DNA of 64,000 nucleotides from JACCTU01 sp963798985. GTDB lineage: Bacteria; Actinomycetota; Thermoleophilia; Gaiellales; Gaiellaceae. Both the position numbers and the translations under genes were made by a program. Within the stretch, counting starts at the first letter, position 1; each line of letters starts with the position of its first letter. Positions 44,096 to 51,811 of the stretch are shown here, in pieces. The stretch lies in the NCBI GenBank assembly GCA_963798985.1, contig CAWCVL010000007.1:372001-436000 (forward strand), read 5' to 3'. The notes beneath the pieces were generated by a model. That model had not been told where the DNA came from and searched no databases. It saw only the letters and a program-made list of their open reading frames with translations.

Positions 44096-44194
44096 CGTTC
44101 GTCGCTCCCGATCAACAACTTGATCGTTGGCACCCGGAGCTCTCAGGCACGACCCTCGTCTCCGAACTCACGTCTACCGCACTCCGGGCAGTAG

Positions 44195-44590
44195 AGCGCC
44201 GGCTCGTCGTCGATCGCGCTCGGCGACCTCGTCGCCGACCTCCTCTTCGAGCATCGCGCGGCGACCGCCTACGACGGCGACGGCGAGCGTGTCTTCGTCA
44301 ACCCCGAGACAGGTTCGGCGCTCGACCCGAAGCGCTACGCAGACACCTTCCGCGCGGCGCTCAAGCGGGCGAAGATCACGGGCCGTGTTCGTCCGTTCCA
44401 CGACGGCCGGCACGGACACCTGACGAACGCCGCCGCAGCGGGAGTGTCACCGCAGGCGCTCCAGGCGCAGGCAGGGCACGCAGACTTCTCGACGACGAAG
44501 CGCTACATCGATCTTGCGGGCGTGAGCTTCCGCGACGAAGCCCGCCTCGCGGAGGCGCGCATGTTCGGCGTCCGCGCCGAGAATGGATAG
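44195..44590 (+). pseudogene. Tyrosine recombinase/integrase, C-terminal remnant
   Basis: An open stretch of ~131 codons without a normal start. VRPFHDGRHGHLTNAAAAGVSPQALQAQAGHADFSTTKRYIDL holds the catalytic HxxR, the GH and the nucleophile Tyr in KRYI; RVFVNPETGSALDP is the preceding strand pair. A stop at 44192 precedes it, and the N-terminal arm and core-binding domains are missing. It lies next to tRNA-Trp with its end facing the tRNA, the usual place for the integrase of such elements. Confidence 0.8.
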
Positions 44591-44608
44591 CACGGTGGGT
44601 AGCACGGG
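44588..44608 (+). repeat. Inner direct repeat, right copy
   Basis: Same 21 bases as 41677-41697. The first three bases are the integrase stop codon. Confidence 0.5.
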
Positions 44609-44636
44609 GCCGTAACGACGGCCTGCCGAGAGACAC

Positions 44637-44662
44637 GAAAGCCTCGCCTATGCGGGGCTTTC
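44637..44662 (-). terminator. Terminator after tRNA-Trp
   Basis: GAAAGCCTCGC pairs with GCGGGGCTTTC around CTAT, with one G-T pair. On the minus strand it follows the tRNA-Trp 3' end by 5 bases. It is a probable intrinsic terminator of the tRNA transcript, brought in with the element's right end. Confidence 0.7.
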
Positions 44663-44666
44663 GTTT

Positions 44667-44709
44667 ACAGGGGCGACAGGACTTGAACCTGCAACCCCCG
44701 GTTTTGGAG
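44667..44709 (-). repeat. Proximal attachment site within tRNA-Trp
   Basis: The partner of 41546-41588: 43 identical bases covering the tRNA-Trp 3' half through the anticodon loop. Integration here rebuilds an intact tRNA. Confidence 0.85.
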
Positions 44710-44740
44710 ACCGGTGCTCTACCAATTGAGCTACGCCCCT
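44668..44740 (-). tRNA. tRNA-Trp (CCA)
   Basis: The minus strand folds into a full cloverleaf: acceptor AGGGGCG/CGCCCCT, D arm GCTC/GAGC, anticodon arm CCGGT-CTCCAAA-ACCGG with anticodon CCA, and T loop GTTCAAG. CCA is not encoded. The 3' half is the target site of the 3.1-kb element. Confidence 0.97.
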
Positions 44741-44790
44741 AGGTTGCCCGCGCAGTGTAGACGCGGCCTTGACGGCGCTACGCTCGGCCC

Positions 44791-44955
44791 GTGTCGCAGC
44801 GGCGGGCACTCGGTGTTCTCTTCCTCGTGCTGGCCGTCGGGCTGGCCGGGATCGCGGTCGCCGCGTTCCGCTCGGACGTCTGGCCGATCGCCTTCGCGGC
44901 CGCTGTCCTGTCGGGCTGGCTCGCCACGATGGCCCTTCGCGGCCTGTCGGGCTGA
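44791..44955 (+). CDS. Small two-span membrane protein
   Basis: A 54-residue product (MSQRRALGVLFLVLAVGLAGIA...). It has two hydrophobic segments, GVLFLVLAVGLAGIAVAAF and WPIAFAAAVLSGWLATMAL, joined by RSDV. The GTG start lies 50 bases from tRNA-Trp on the other strand and 33 bases before the sigma factor, which it may share a promoter with. No function is known; short double-span proteins of this kind are common near housekeeping genes in actinobacteria. Confidence 0.55.
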   Translation: MSQRRALGVLFLVLAVGLAGIAVAAFRSDVWPIAFAAAVLSGWLATMALRGLSG

Positions 44956-44988
44956 GGAATCCTCCGCTTCACGCCGTATTCTCCCCCT

Positions 44989-45789
44989 ATGGCCGAGGGC
45001 AAAGAGAGCAAGGAAGACACCGGGACGCTCTGGCGGCAGTACGTGCGGACGAAGGATCAGGCGATCCGCGACCGCCTCATCCTCACGTATGCGCCGCTCG
45101 TGAAGTACGTCGCCGGCCGGCTCGGCTCGGGACTCCCGGCGCACGTCGACGAAGGCGATCTCACGAGCTACGGCCTGCTCGGGCTGATCGGCGCGATCGA
45201 GCGGTTCGACCCGGACCGCGACATCAAGTTCGAGACATACGCGATCGCGCGGATCAAGGGCTCGATCATCGACGAGCTCCGAGCGATGGACTGGGTGCCG
45301 CGCTCCGTGCGCGCCCGCGCTCGCGACATCGAGCGGGCGATCGCCGAGCTCGAGGCCAAGCTCGGCCGCGCCCCGAACGACGACGAGATCGCCGGCAAGC
45401 TCGGCCTGACCCAGGACGAGCTCGACAGCAGCCTCACCGAGATCTCTCGCTCGTCGATCGCGGCGCTCGACGAGCTCTGGACGGTGCAGGGCGGCACCGG
45501 CGACCAGGTGGCGCTGATCGACACGATCGAGGACACGCACGGCCAGGCGCCGACGACCGCGCTCGACCGCTCCGAGATGAAGGAGATGATCGCCGACTCG
45601 ATCTCGCGCCTCCCGGAGCGCGAGAAGCTCGTGATCACGCTCTACTACTACGAAGAGCTGACGCTGAGAGAGATCGGCGAGGTGCTCGGGGTGACCGAGT
45701 CACGCGTCTCACAGCTGCACACGAAGGCGATCCTCCGCCTGAAGGCGCGCCTCTCCGGCACGCCCGTACGGGCATCCCTCAGCGACTGA
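44989..45789 (+). CDS. FliA/WhiG-family sigma factor
   Basis: A 266-residue group 3 sigma factor. LWRQYVRTKDQAIRDRLILTYAPLVKYVAGRLGSGLPAHVDEGDLTSYGLLGLIGAIERFDP (region 2), KFETYAIARIKGSIIDELRAMDWVPRSVRARARDIE (2.4 and 3.0) and REKLVITLYYYEELTLREIGEVLGVTESRVSQLHTKAILRLK (region 4) are typical of FliA/WhiG. No flagellar gene is in view, so in a non-motile actinobacterium it may control differentiation, as WhiG does. The start is ATG. It lies 54 bases before the EF-G-like gene. Confidence 0.92.
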   Translation: MAEGKESKEDTGTLWRQYVRTKDQAIRDRLILTYAPLVKYVAGRLGSGLPAHVDEGDLTSYGLLGLIGAIERFDPDRDIKFETYAIARIKGSIIDELRAMDWVPRSVRARARDIERAIAELEAKLGRAPNDDEIAGKLGLTQDELDSSLTEISRSSIAALDELWTVQGGTGDQVALIDTIEDTHGQAPTTALDRSEMKEMIADSISRLPEREKLVITLYYYEELTLREIGEVLGVTESRVSQLHTKAILRLKARLSGTPVRASLSD

Positions 45790-45843
45790 GGCGGCGATAG
45801 GATCGGCGGCGAGGACCCTTTTCGACCGAGGAGGACGCGCCGC

Positions 45844-47893
45844 ATGGCCTACGAGCCCGGGAAGATCCGTAACGTCGCAGTCGTCGGACACCGCGGCGTT
45901 GGCAAGACGTCGCTCGTGGAGGCCCTGCTCTTCCAGACGGGGATGGTGAACCGGCTCGGGACGATCGAGACGGGGACGACCGTCACCGACTGGGACGACG
46001 ACGAGCAGAAACGGCAGATGTCGCTCTCCTCGTCGCTCGCGCACCTCGAGTGGCAGGAGCGCAAGATCAACCTGATCGACGCGCCCGGCGATCCCGGCTT
46101 CCAGGGAGACGCGATCGCGGCGCTGCGGGTCGTCGAAGGTGCGCTCTTCGTCCTCTCCGGCGTGATGGGCACCGAGGTCGGCACCAGCCGCCAGTGGACG
46201 CGTGCCTCCGACCTCGGGCTTGCGCGCGTGCTGTTCGTGAACATGCTCGACCGGGAGCGCGCCGACTTCTTCCGCACCCTCGCGTCGATCCGGGAGCAGC
46301 TCTCGGAGAAGTGCATCGCCGTGCACCTGCCGATCGGGTCGGAGCACGAGCTCACGGGGATCGTCGACGTGCTGCACATGTGCGCGTACCTGAGCCCCGA
46401 GGGAGAGAAGGAGGGAGAGCCCGTCGCGATCCCGCCGGAGCTGGCCGACCAGGCCAACGAGTACCGGGAGAAGCTCCTCGACGCGGTCGTCGAGACGGAC
46501 GAGGCGCTGATGGAGCGCTACCTCGACGGGCAGGAGCTCGACGCGACTGACGTCGCGAGTGCGCTGAAGACCGCGGTCACCCGCGGCGAAGTGTTTCCGG
46601 TCGCGTGCGGCGTGGCGACGAAGAACCTCGGCACGCATGCCCTACTCGACCTGCTCGTCGAGGGCGTGCCGTCACCGGCGAAGAAAGGCGCGCCGATCGA
46701 GATCGAGGGCGGCGGTACCGCTGCGTTCGTCTTCAAGACGATCGCCGATCCGTTTGCGGGCCGCATCAACGTGTTCCGCGTGCTGTCGGGACAGGTGAAG
46801 GGCGACGCGACGCTCACGAACCTGCGCGCGCACTCGAAGGAACGGTTCGGCGCGTTGATGGTGATGCAGGGCAAGGAGCACACGAACGAGACGGAGATCG
46901 GCGAAGGCGACATCGGCGCCGTCGCGAAGCTGAAGGAGACGCAGACCGGCGACCTCCTGCTCGACGCCGAGCGGCCGGTCGAGCTGCCGCGCTTCGCCTT
47001 CCCAGAGCCGGTGATGAGCTTTGCGATCAGGCCGAAGGCGAAAGGCGACGAGGAGAAGATGGCGACCTCGCTTCGCCGCCTCGCCGAGGAGGACCCGACG
47101 CTGATGATGCGCCGCGACGAGCAGACGGGCGAGCAGCTGCTCTCCGGCCTCTCGCAGATGCACGTCGAGGTCGGGGTCGACCGGCTGAAGCGGCGCTTCG
47201 GGGTCGACGTCGAGCTGCAGCCCGCCGCGCGTCCCGTACCAGGAGTCGATCCGCAAGGAGGCGCGGGCGCAGGGGAAGTACAAGAAGCAGACCGGCGGCC
47301 GGGGTCAGTACGGCGACTGCCACATCGTCCTCGAGCCGATCGAGGGCCACACCGGCTACGAGTTCGTGGACAAGATCGTCGGCGGGGTGATCCCGCAGAG
47401 CTACCGCCCGGCCGTCGACAAGGGCATCCAGGAGTCGATGCAGTCCGGCGACCTCGCGGGCGCACCGGTCTCGGGGGTGCGCGTGCTGCTCGTCGACGGC
47501 TCGTACCACAACGTCGACTCGTCGGAGATGGCGTTCAAGATCGCCGGCTCGATGGCGTTCAAGCAGGCGTACGAGAAGGCCGACCCGGTCCTGCTCGAGC
47601 CGATCATGGAGGTCGAGATCACCGTCCCCGACGAGGCGGTCGGCGCGGTGAACGGCGACCTCAACTCGCGGCGCGGGCGCCTGCACGGGATGGAGCCGAA
47701 GGGCGGCATGACGACGATCAACGCCGAGGTGCCGATGGCGGAGATCCTGACCTATGCGCAGTCGCTCACCTCGATGACTGCCGGGCGAGGCGATTACCAC
47801 ATGCACTTCCTGCGCTACGAGGAAGTCCCGGCGCACGTCGCGCAGAAGGTGATGGAGGCGTTCCGCAAGGACAAGGAAGAGGCGAAGGTCTAG
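45844..47893 (+). CDS. Elongation factor G-like protein (EF-G2 type, degenerate G domain; frameshift)
   Basis: About 683 residues with all five EF-G domains. The P-loop GHRGVGKT (15-22) is good, but G3 is DAPGDPGF instead of DTPGHVDF, and G4 is VNMLDRERADF instead of NKMDR. It therefore resembles the second actinobacterial EF-G (FusA2/EF-G2), which is thought not to replace EF-G in translocation. Domain IV has GGRGQYGDCHI and domain V RRGRLHGMEPKGGMTTINAEVPMAEILTYAQSLTSMTAGRG. One extra C near 47223 shifts the frame at QPPRVPYQESIRK. ATG 45844 follows GAGGAGG. Confidence 0.88.
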
Positions 47894-47933
47894 CCGGCTC
47901 GAGTTGCCTCGAGCCGGCCGAGTAAGACCTTCG
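47882..47933. terminator. Long two-part hairpin between the EF-G-like gene and the His-rich small gene
   Basis: Outer stem GCGAAGGTCT (47882-47891) with AGACCTTCGC (47924-47933). Inner stem GCCGGCTCGAG (47893-47903) with CTCGAGCCGGC (47908-47918) around TTGC. It includes the EF-G stop and ends at the stop of the opposing gene, so it can terminate transcription from both sides. Confidence 0.75.
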
Positions 47934-48110
47934 CTAGACGGTCGGCGTCTCGGCCTTCGCGTCCTTGAGCCTGCGGAGCAGGTCGGAGACGTCGGCGAGC
48001 TCCTGCTCGAGGTCGCGCTGATAGGCCTCGAGCCGCTCGAGCACGCGCTCGCGCTCGTAGAAGCGTGCGCCGAGGCGCGAGCCTCCGCGGTGATGGCGAT
48101 GTCCGTGCAT
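47934..48110 (-). CDS. Small His-rich coiled-coil protein (PadR partner, DUF5320-like)
   Basis: A 58-residue protein, MHGHRHHRGGSRLGARFYERE, then a helix RVLERLEAYQRDLEQELADVSDLLRRLKDAKAE. The His/Arg start and the single coiled coil resemble small proteins (DUF5320-like) often found directly downstream of PadR regulators. It may bind metal through the His cluster. ATG 48110 has GGAGG about 5 bases upstream, inside the end of the PadR gene, so it is translated from the PadR transcript. Confidence 0.7.
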   Translation of the reverse strand: MHGHRHHRGGSRLGARFYERERVLERLEAYQRDLEQELADVSDLLRRLKDAKAETPTV

Positions 48111-48112
48111 GT

Positions 48113-48445
48113 TCACCTCCCCTCGTCGAGTCGTGCGATGAGGGTGTCCATGCGGTCGCGGGCCTCGCGCAGCCAGTGCGCCCAGCGCTCGAGCGCGCGA
48201 CGGCCCTCGTCCGTGATCTCGTAGGTCCGCTTCGCGGGGCCGGGCAGCTCGTCGCTCCACTCCGAGGTGACGAGCCCGCGCTCTTCCATCCCGCGGAGTG
48301 CCCGGTAGACGTTCCCGACGTCGACGCGCTCCGTGCCGACGAGCGCCGGGAGCTCCGCGATCAGCTCGTAGCCGTGCGTCGGCCGCTCACGGAGCAGCGC
48401 CAGCAGGCCGGGCTCGAGGAACCGGAAGCCTCGGCCGCGTTTCAC
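48113..48445 (-). CDS. PadR-family transcriptional regulator
   Basis: A 110-residue winged-helix protein. FLEPGLLALLRERPTHGYELIAEL is the PadR N-terminal helix, DVGNVYRALRGMEERGLVTSEW the recognition part with TYEITDEGRRALERW as wing, and the last helix (LREARDRMDTLIARLDEGR) the dimer arm. PadR proteins usually repress their own operon. An AT-rich inverted repeat lies just upstream of its start. The target besides the His-rich partner is unknown. Confidence 0.88.
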   Translation of the reverse strand: MKRGRGFRFLEPGLLALLRERPTHGYELIAELPALVGTERVDVGNVYRALRGMEERGLVTSEWSDELPGPAKRTYEITDEGRRALERWAHWLREARDRMDTLIARLDEGR

Positions 48446-48453
48446 GCGATCAC

Positions 48454-48470
48454 ATATGTATCTGACATAT
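48454..48470 (-). promoter_or_regulatory. Inverted repeat upstream of padR (probable operator)
   Basis: ATATGT-N5-ACATAT, a perfect dyad 9 bases before the PadR start, very AT-rich in a GC-rich genome. PadR boxes have this ATGT/ACAT form, so autoregulation is likely. Confidence 0.65.
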
Positions 48471-48527
48471 ATCGGACGACCCTAGCACGCGGGTGACAGG
48501 CCGGAGCGGGGCTAGACTCGGACCGCT

Positions 48528-49142
48528 GTGCAGCGCATCACGAGCACGACCGTCACCCGGACGTGCGCGATCTGTGAGCGTTCCCTGCTGCTCGGGGAGC
48601 GTGCGATCCGGTTCGCGCCGAACGGTGTCGACTTCGTCGACGTCTGCCCGCTCTGCCAGGAGCAGGCGGTCGAGTACGGCTGGCTCAAGGAAGGCAGCCC
48701 GACGAGCCCGACCGTGCCGGAGGCGCGTCGGAAGCGGCGCCGCCGGCTGGGCTCGATCTTCGACACCCGGCGCCCGGTCAACGACGCGCCGGTCGCGTCA
48801 GAGCCGATCCTGCGCCGGCTTTCCGAGCCCGAGCTCGCGATGGTCGAGGCGGCCGACCTGTTCAACGCGAGCCAGTACCGACGGACGGTCGGGGGGATCG
48901 CGAAGAGCCTCGGTCAGCCCCGCGCGTCGATCGTGCAGCTCTCCGGAGTCAAGTCCGAGCTTGTCGTCACGATCGTGTGGGACATCTCCTGGTACCAGTA
49001 CCGCGTCAGCCTCGAGTCCGCGCAGCCGGTCCGCCTCGCGGAGCGGGGGCAGGACCCACGGGAGCTCGAGTCCTCGTTCGGCCACTGGAACGCGCACCTC
49101 GAAGAGAACGGCAGGCTTGTCCCCGACATCGCTCGCCTCTAG
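48528..49142 (+). CDS. Zinc-ribbon hypothetical protein
   Basis: A 204-residue protein. It has CAICERSLLLGERAIRF...DVCPLCQEQAVEYGW, with two CxxC pairs that make a probable zinc ribbon, then a basic linker (ARRKRRRRLGS). The C-terminal half has FNASQYRRTVGGIAKSLGQPRASIVQL and VTIVWDISWYQYRVSLES, a mixed alpha/beta part. I recognise the general pattern from conserved actinobacterial proteins but know no function. The GTG start is at 48528. Confidence 0.6.
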   Translation: MQRITSTTVTRTCAICERSLLLGERAIRFAPNGVDFVDVCPLCQEQAVEYGWLKEGSPTSPTVPEARRKRRRRLGSIFDTRRPVNDAPVASEPILRRLSEPELAMVEAADLFNASQYRRTVGGIAKSLGQPRASIVQLSGVKSELVVTIVWDISWYQYRVSLESAQPVRLAERGQDPRELESSFGHWNAHLEENGRLVPDIARL

Positions 49143-49173
49143 CGCAGAACCGAGCGCTCCCTACAATCAGAGC

Positions 49174-49392
49174 GTGATCTACTGCGTGATCCCTCCGGAG
49201 CTCAAGGACGAGCTCTTCGACAAGATGGTCGAGTACTACAAGGACAACCCGAACGTGACGGTGATCGTCGACCGCCGCTCGGGCCCCGACCGCCGTCAGG
49301 GGAAGGCCGCTCCGGAGGGCGAAAAACGCGAGACGCGGGACCGTCGGCGGAGCCGGGCCCCGGGCACCTTCCCGGACATCTCCGAGGGATAG
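49174..49392 (+). CDS. Small hypothetical protein with Asp-Arg-rich motif
   Basis: A 72-residue protein, VIYCVIPPELKDELFDKMVEYYKDNPNVTVIVDRRSGPDRRQ, followed by a charged KRETRDRRRSRAPGTFPDI end. The VIVDRR.GPDRR motif is common in small actinobacterial proteins and in the start of some PilZ or response-regulator-like proteins, without known function. GTG 49174 lies 31 bases after the zinc-ribbon gene, and one base separates its stop from the aldehyde dehydrogenase start. Confidence 0.6.
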   Translation: MIYCVIPPELKDELFDKMVEYYKDNPNVTVIVDRRSGPDRRQGKAAPEGEKRETRDRRRSRAPGTFPDISEG

Positions 49393-49393
49393 C

Positions 49394-50899
49394 ATGGCGC
49401 CCGTGGCGATCACGGGCACCAAGAAGTTCCGCAACTACGTCGGCGGCGAGTGGGTCGACGCGGCCGGAGGCGAGACGTTCGAGAGCATCGTCCCCGCGAC
49501 CGGGGACCCGATCGGCGAGTTTCCGCGCTCGACCGCGGAAGACGTCGACCGCGCCGTCGCGGCCGCGAAGGAGGCCTACGAGGGGTGGCGGCTGACGCCG
49601 GCCCCGAAGCGCGCCGAGGTCCTGTACCGCTTCGCCAACCTGCTCGCCGAGCACAAGGACGACCTCGCCGACCTGATGAGCCGCGAGATGGGCAAGGTCA
49701 AGGTCGAGGCCGCCGGCGACGTGCAGGAGGCGATCGACATGACGCTCTACATGGCCGGTGAGGGTCGGCGCATGTTCGGGCAGACGACGCCGTCCGAGCT
49801 GCCGAACAAGTTCCAGATGAGCGTGCGGATGCCGATCGGCGTCGTCGGGGTGATCACGCCGTGGAACTTCCCGATCGCGATCCCGAGCTGGAAGATCGCG
49901 CCCGCGCTCGTGTGCGGGAACACGGTCGTCTTCAAGCCGGCCGAGGACACACCGCTCCTCGCGGAGCGCTTCGTCGAGCTGCTCGAGGAAGCGGAGCTCC
50001 CCGCGGGTGTCGTCAACGTCGTGCACGGCTTCGGCGAGGAAGTCGGCGAGGCGATCGTCAAGCATCCCGACGTGCCGGTGATCACGTTCACCGGCTCGCG
50101 GGAGACGGGCGTCCGCGTGACCCATGCCGCAGCCGACCGGCTCAAGCTCGTGCACCTCGAGCTCGGCGGCAAGAACGCGATCGTCGTGATGGACGACGCC
50201 GACCTCGATCTCGCGGTCGACGGGATCGTCTGGTCGGCCTTCGGGACTTCGGGGCAGCGCTGCACCGCCGCCAGCCGCGTGGTCGTACACGAGAAGGTCT
50301 ACGACGAGCTGCAGTCGCGTCTCGTCGCGGCGGCGGAGCGGATGCGGCTCGGCCCGGGGTGGGAGCCGGACACCGATCTCGGCCCCGTGATCAACCGCGC
50401 ATCGATCGAGAAGATCCACGCATACACCGAGATCGGCAAGGACGAGGGCGCGACGCTGCTGACGGGCGGCGAGGTCGCGACCGGCGACGGACTCGACAAG
50501 GGCTTTTACTACCGGCCGACGATCTTCGGCGACGTCGACTCCGGGATGCGCATCGCGCAGGAGGAGATCTTCGGCCCGACGACCGCGCTCATTCGCGTCA
50601 AGGACTTCGACGAGGCCGTGCGCGCGGTCAACGGCGTCAAGTACGGGCTCTCGTCGGCGATCTTCACGCAGGACGTCAACCGCGCGTTCCGTGCGATGCG
50701 CGACCTGAACACGGGGATCACGTACGTGAACGCCGGCACGACCGGCGCAGAGGTGCACCTGCCGTTCGGCGGAACGAAGGACACGGGGAACGGGCACCGC
50801 GAGGCGGGCCAGGCAGCGCTCGATGTCTTCACCGAGTGGAAGGCGATCTACGTCGACTACTCGGGCAAGCTCCAGCGCGCGCAGATCGACAACGAGTGA
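49394..50899 (+). CDS. Aldehyde dehydrogenase (NAD(P)+-dependent)
   Basis: A 501-residue enzyme of the ALDH superfamily. It has GVITPWNFPIAIPSWKIAPALVCGNTVVFKPAEDTP, FTGSRETG, LELGGKNAIVVMDDADLD with the general-base Glu, and FGTSGQRCTAASR with the catalytic Cys. The C-terminal NAGTTGAEVHLPFGGTKDTGNG resembles the ALDH7/piperideine-6-carboxylate and related semialdehyde group, so lysine or diamine breakdown is possible. The substrate cannot be fixed from sequence. The start is ATG 49394. The stop overlaps the GNAT gene's GTG. Confidence 0.88.
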   Translation: MAPVAITGTKKFRNYVGGEWVDAAGGETFESIVPATGDPIGEFPRSTAEDVDRAVAAAKEAYEGWRLTPAPKRAEVLYRFANLLAEHKDDLADLMSREMGKVKVEAAGDVQEAIDMTLYMAGEGRRMFGQTTPSELPNKFQMSVRMPIGVVGVITPWNFPIAIPSWKIAPALVCGNTVVFKPAEDTPLLAERFVELLEEAELPAGVVNVVHGFGEEVGEAIVKHPDVPVITFTGSRETGVRVTHAAADRLKLVHLELGGKNAIVVMDDADLDLAVDGIVWSAFGTSGQRCTAASRVVVHEKVYDELQSRLVAAAERMRLGPGWEPDTDLGPVINRASIEKIHAYTEIGKDEGATLLTGGEVATGDGLDKGFYYRPTIFGDVDSGMRIAQEEIFGPTTALIRVKDFDEAVRAVNGVKYGLSSAIFTQDVNRAFRAMRDLNTGITYVNAGTTGAEVHLPFGGTKDTGNGHREAGQAALDVFTEWKAIYVDYSGKLQRAQIDNE

Positions 50900-51405
50900 G
50901 CCGAAGCGGCGCGGTGGCGGTCGCGATCCGGGAGCTCGAGGAAGCGGACCTGCCGTTCCTCCGGGAGATGCTGTACGCGGCGCTCATGTGGCAGCGGGAC
51001 GCGGAGCGCTATCCGTTCGACATGGTGCTCGCGCACGAGCAGGTCGTTCGGTATCACGAGGGCTGGGGCCGGGCCGGTGATGTCGCGCTCGTCGCCGAAG
51101 ACGACGGGCGGCCGGTGGGTTGCGTCTGGTACCGGCTCTTCACCGAGGACGACCATGGCGAGGGTTACGTCGACGACGAGACGCCCGAGCTCGCGATCGC
51201 GGTGGCCGACGGCCACCGAGAGAAGGGTGTCGGAACTGCGCTGATGGAAGCCGCGGCCGAGCGTGCGCGCCGGGATCAACTCGCGCGACTCGCACTCAGC
51301 GTCGACGTAGCCAACCCCGCGAAGCGCCTTTACGCACGACTCGGCTGGGTGGAGTACGAGCCCGGCGACGGCCTCGGCAGGATGTTGCTCACCCTCGACC
51401 CGTGA
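50896..51405 (+). CDS. GNAT-family acetyltransferase
   Basis: A 169-residue GCN5-like N-acetyltransferase. VAIRELEEADLPFLREMLYAAL is the first strand and helix. DVALVAEDDGRPVGCVWYRLF, ELAIAVADGHREKGVGTALMEAAAERAR (acetyl-CoA loop, normally RxxGxG; here REKGVG) and LSVDVANPAKRLYARLGWVEY (motif B) are clear. The GTG at 50896 overlaps the ALDH stop (GTGA); another GTG at 50914 is possible. The substrate is unknown. Confidence 0.85.
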   Translation: MSRSGAVAVAIRELEEADLPFLREMLYAALMWQRDAERYPFDMVLAHEQVVRYHEGWGRAGDVALVAEDDGRPVGCVWYRLFTEDDHGEGYVDDETPELAIAVADGHREKGVGTALMEAAAERARRDQLARLALSVDVANPAKRLYARLGWVEYEPGDGLGRMLLTLDP

Positions 51406-51803
51406 GAGCGACGCTGTTCACCGACGGCGGCGCGCGCGGCAATCCAGGACCGGCCGCGTACGGCTACGTGCTCGAGGCCGACGATGGGACGGTGCTCGCC
51501 GCGCACGGCGAGAGGATCGGCGTGGCGACGAACAACGTCGCCGAGTATCGCGCGCTGATCGCCGGGCTCGAGAAGGCGCTCGAGCTGGGACTGGACGAGA
51601 TCGGCGTCGTCTCCGACTCGGAGCTGCTCGTCAAGCAGATGACGGGTGAGTACCGCGTCAAGAACGAGGCGCTGTTGAAGCTCCACAGCGAGGCGTCGAA
51701 GGCGGCGCGTCGCATCGGCGACGTGTCGTACAGGGCCGTCCGGAGGGAGCACAATGAGCTCGCGGACCGGCTCGTGAACGAGGCGCTCGACGCTCCCGAG
51801 TGA
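51402..51803 (+). CDS. Ribonuclease H-like protein (RNase HI family)
   Basis: A 133-residue RNase H fold. ATLFTDGGARGNPGPAAYGYVLE holds the first catalytic Asp. NVAEYRALIAGLEKALELG holds Glu, VVSDSELLVKQMTGEY the second Asp, and REHNELADRLVNEAL the last Asp. It is the short archaeal/actinobacterial type without the basic handle of E. coli RnhA. It would cut RNA in RNA-DNA hybrids. The GTG start overlaps the GNAT stop (GTGA). Confidence 0.9.
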   Translation: MRATLFTDGGARGNPGPAAYGYVLEADDGTVLAAHGERIGVATNNVAEYRALIAGLEKALELGLDEIGVVSDSELLVKQMTGEYRVKNEALLKLHSEASKAARRIGDVSYRAVRREHNELADRLVNEALDAPE

Positions 51804-51811
51804 CGTCGCCG

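Larger units (their letters stand above)
41546..44709 (+). mobile_element. 3.1-kb integrated element at tRNA-Trp (remnant)
   Basis: Bounded by the 43-bp direct repeats 41546-41588 and 44667-44709. It contains inner direct repeats of 21 bp near both ends, a copper-radical oxidase gene, a possible small membrane protein, and only the C-terminal part of a tyrosine recombinase next to the tRNA. It is too small for a phage and has no replication or transfer genes, so it is a decayed or deleted integrative element that kept one cargo gene. Confidence 0.7.
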
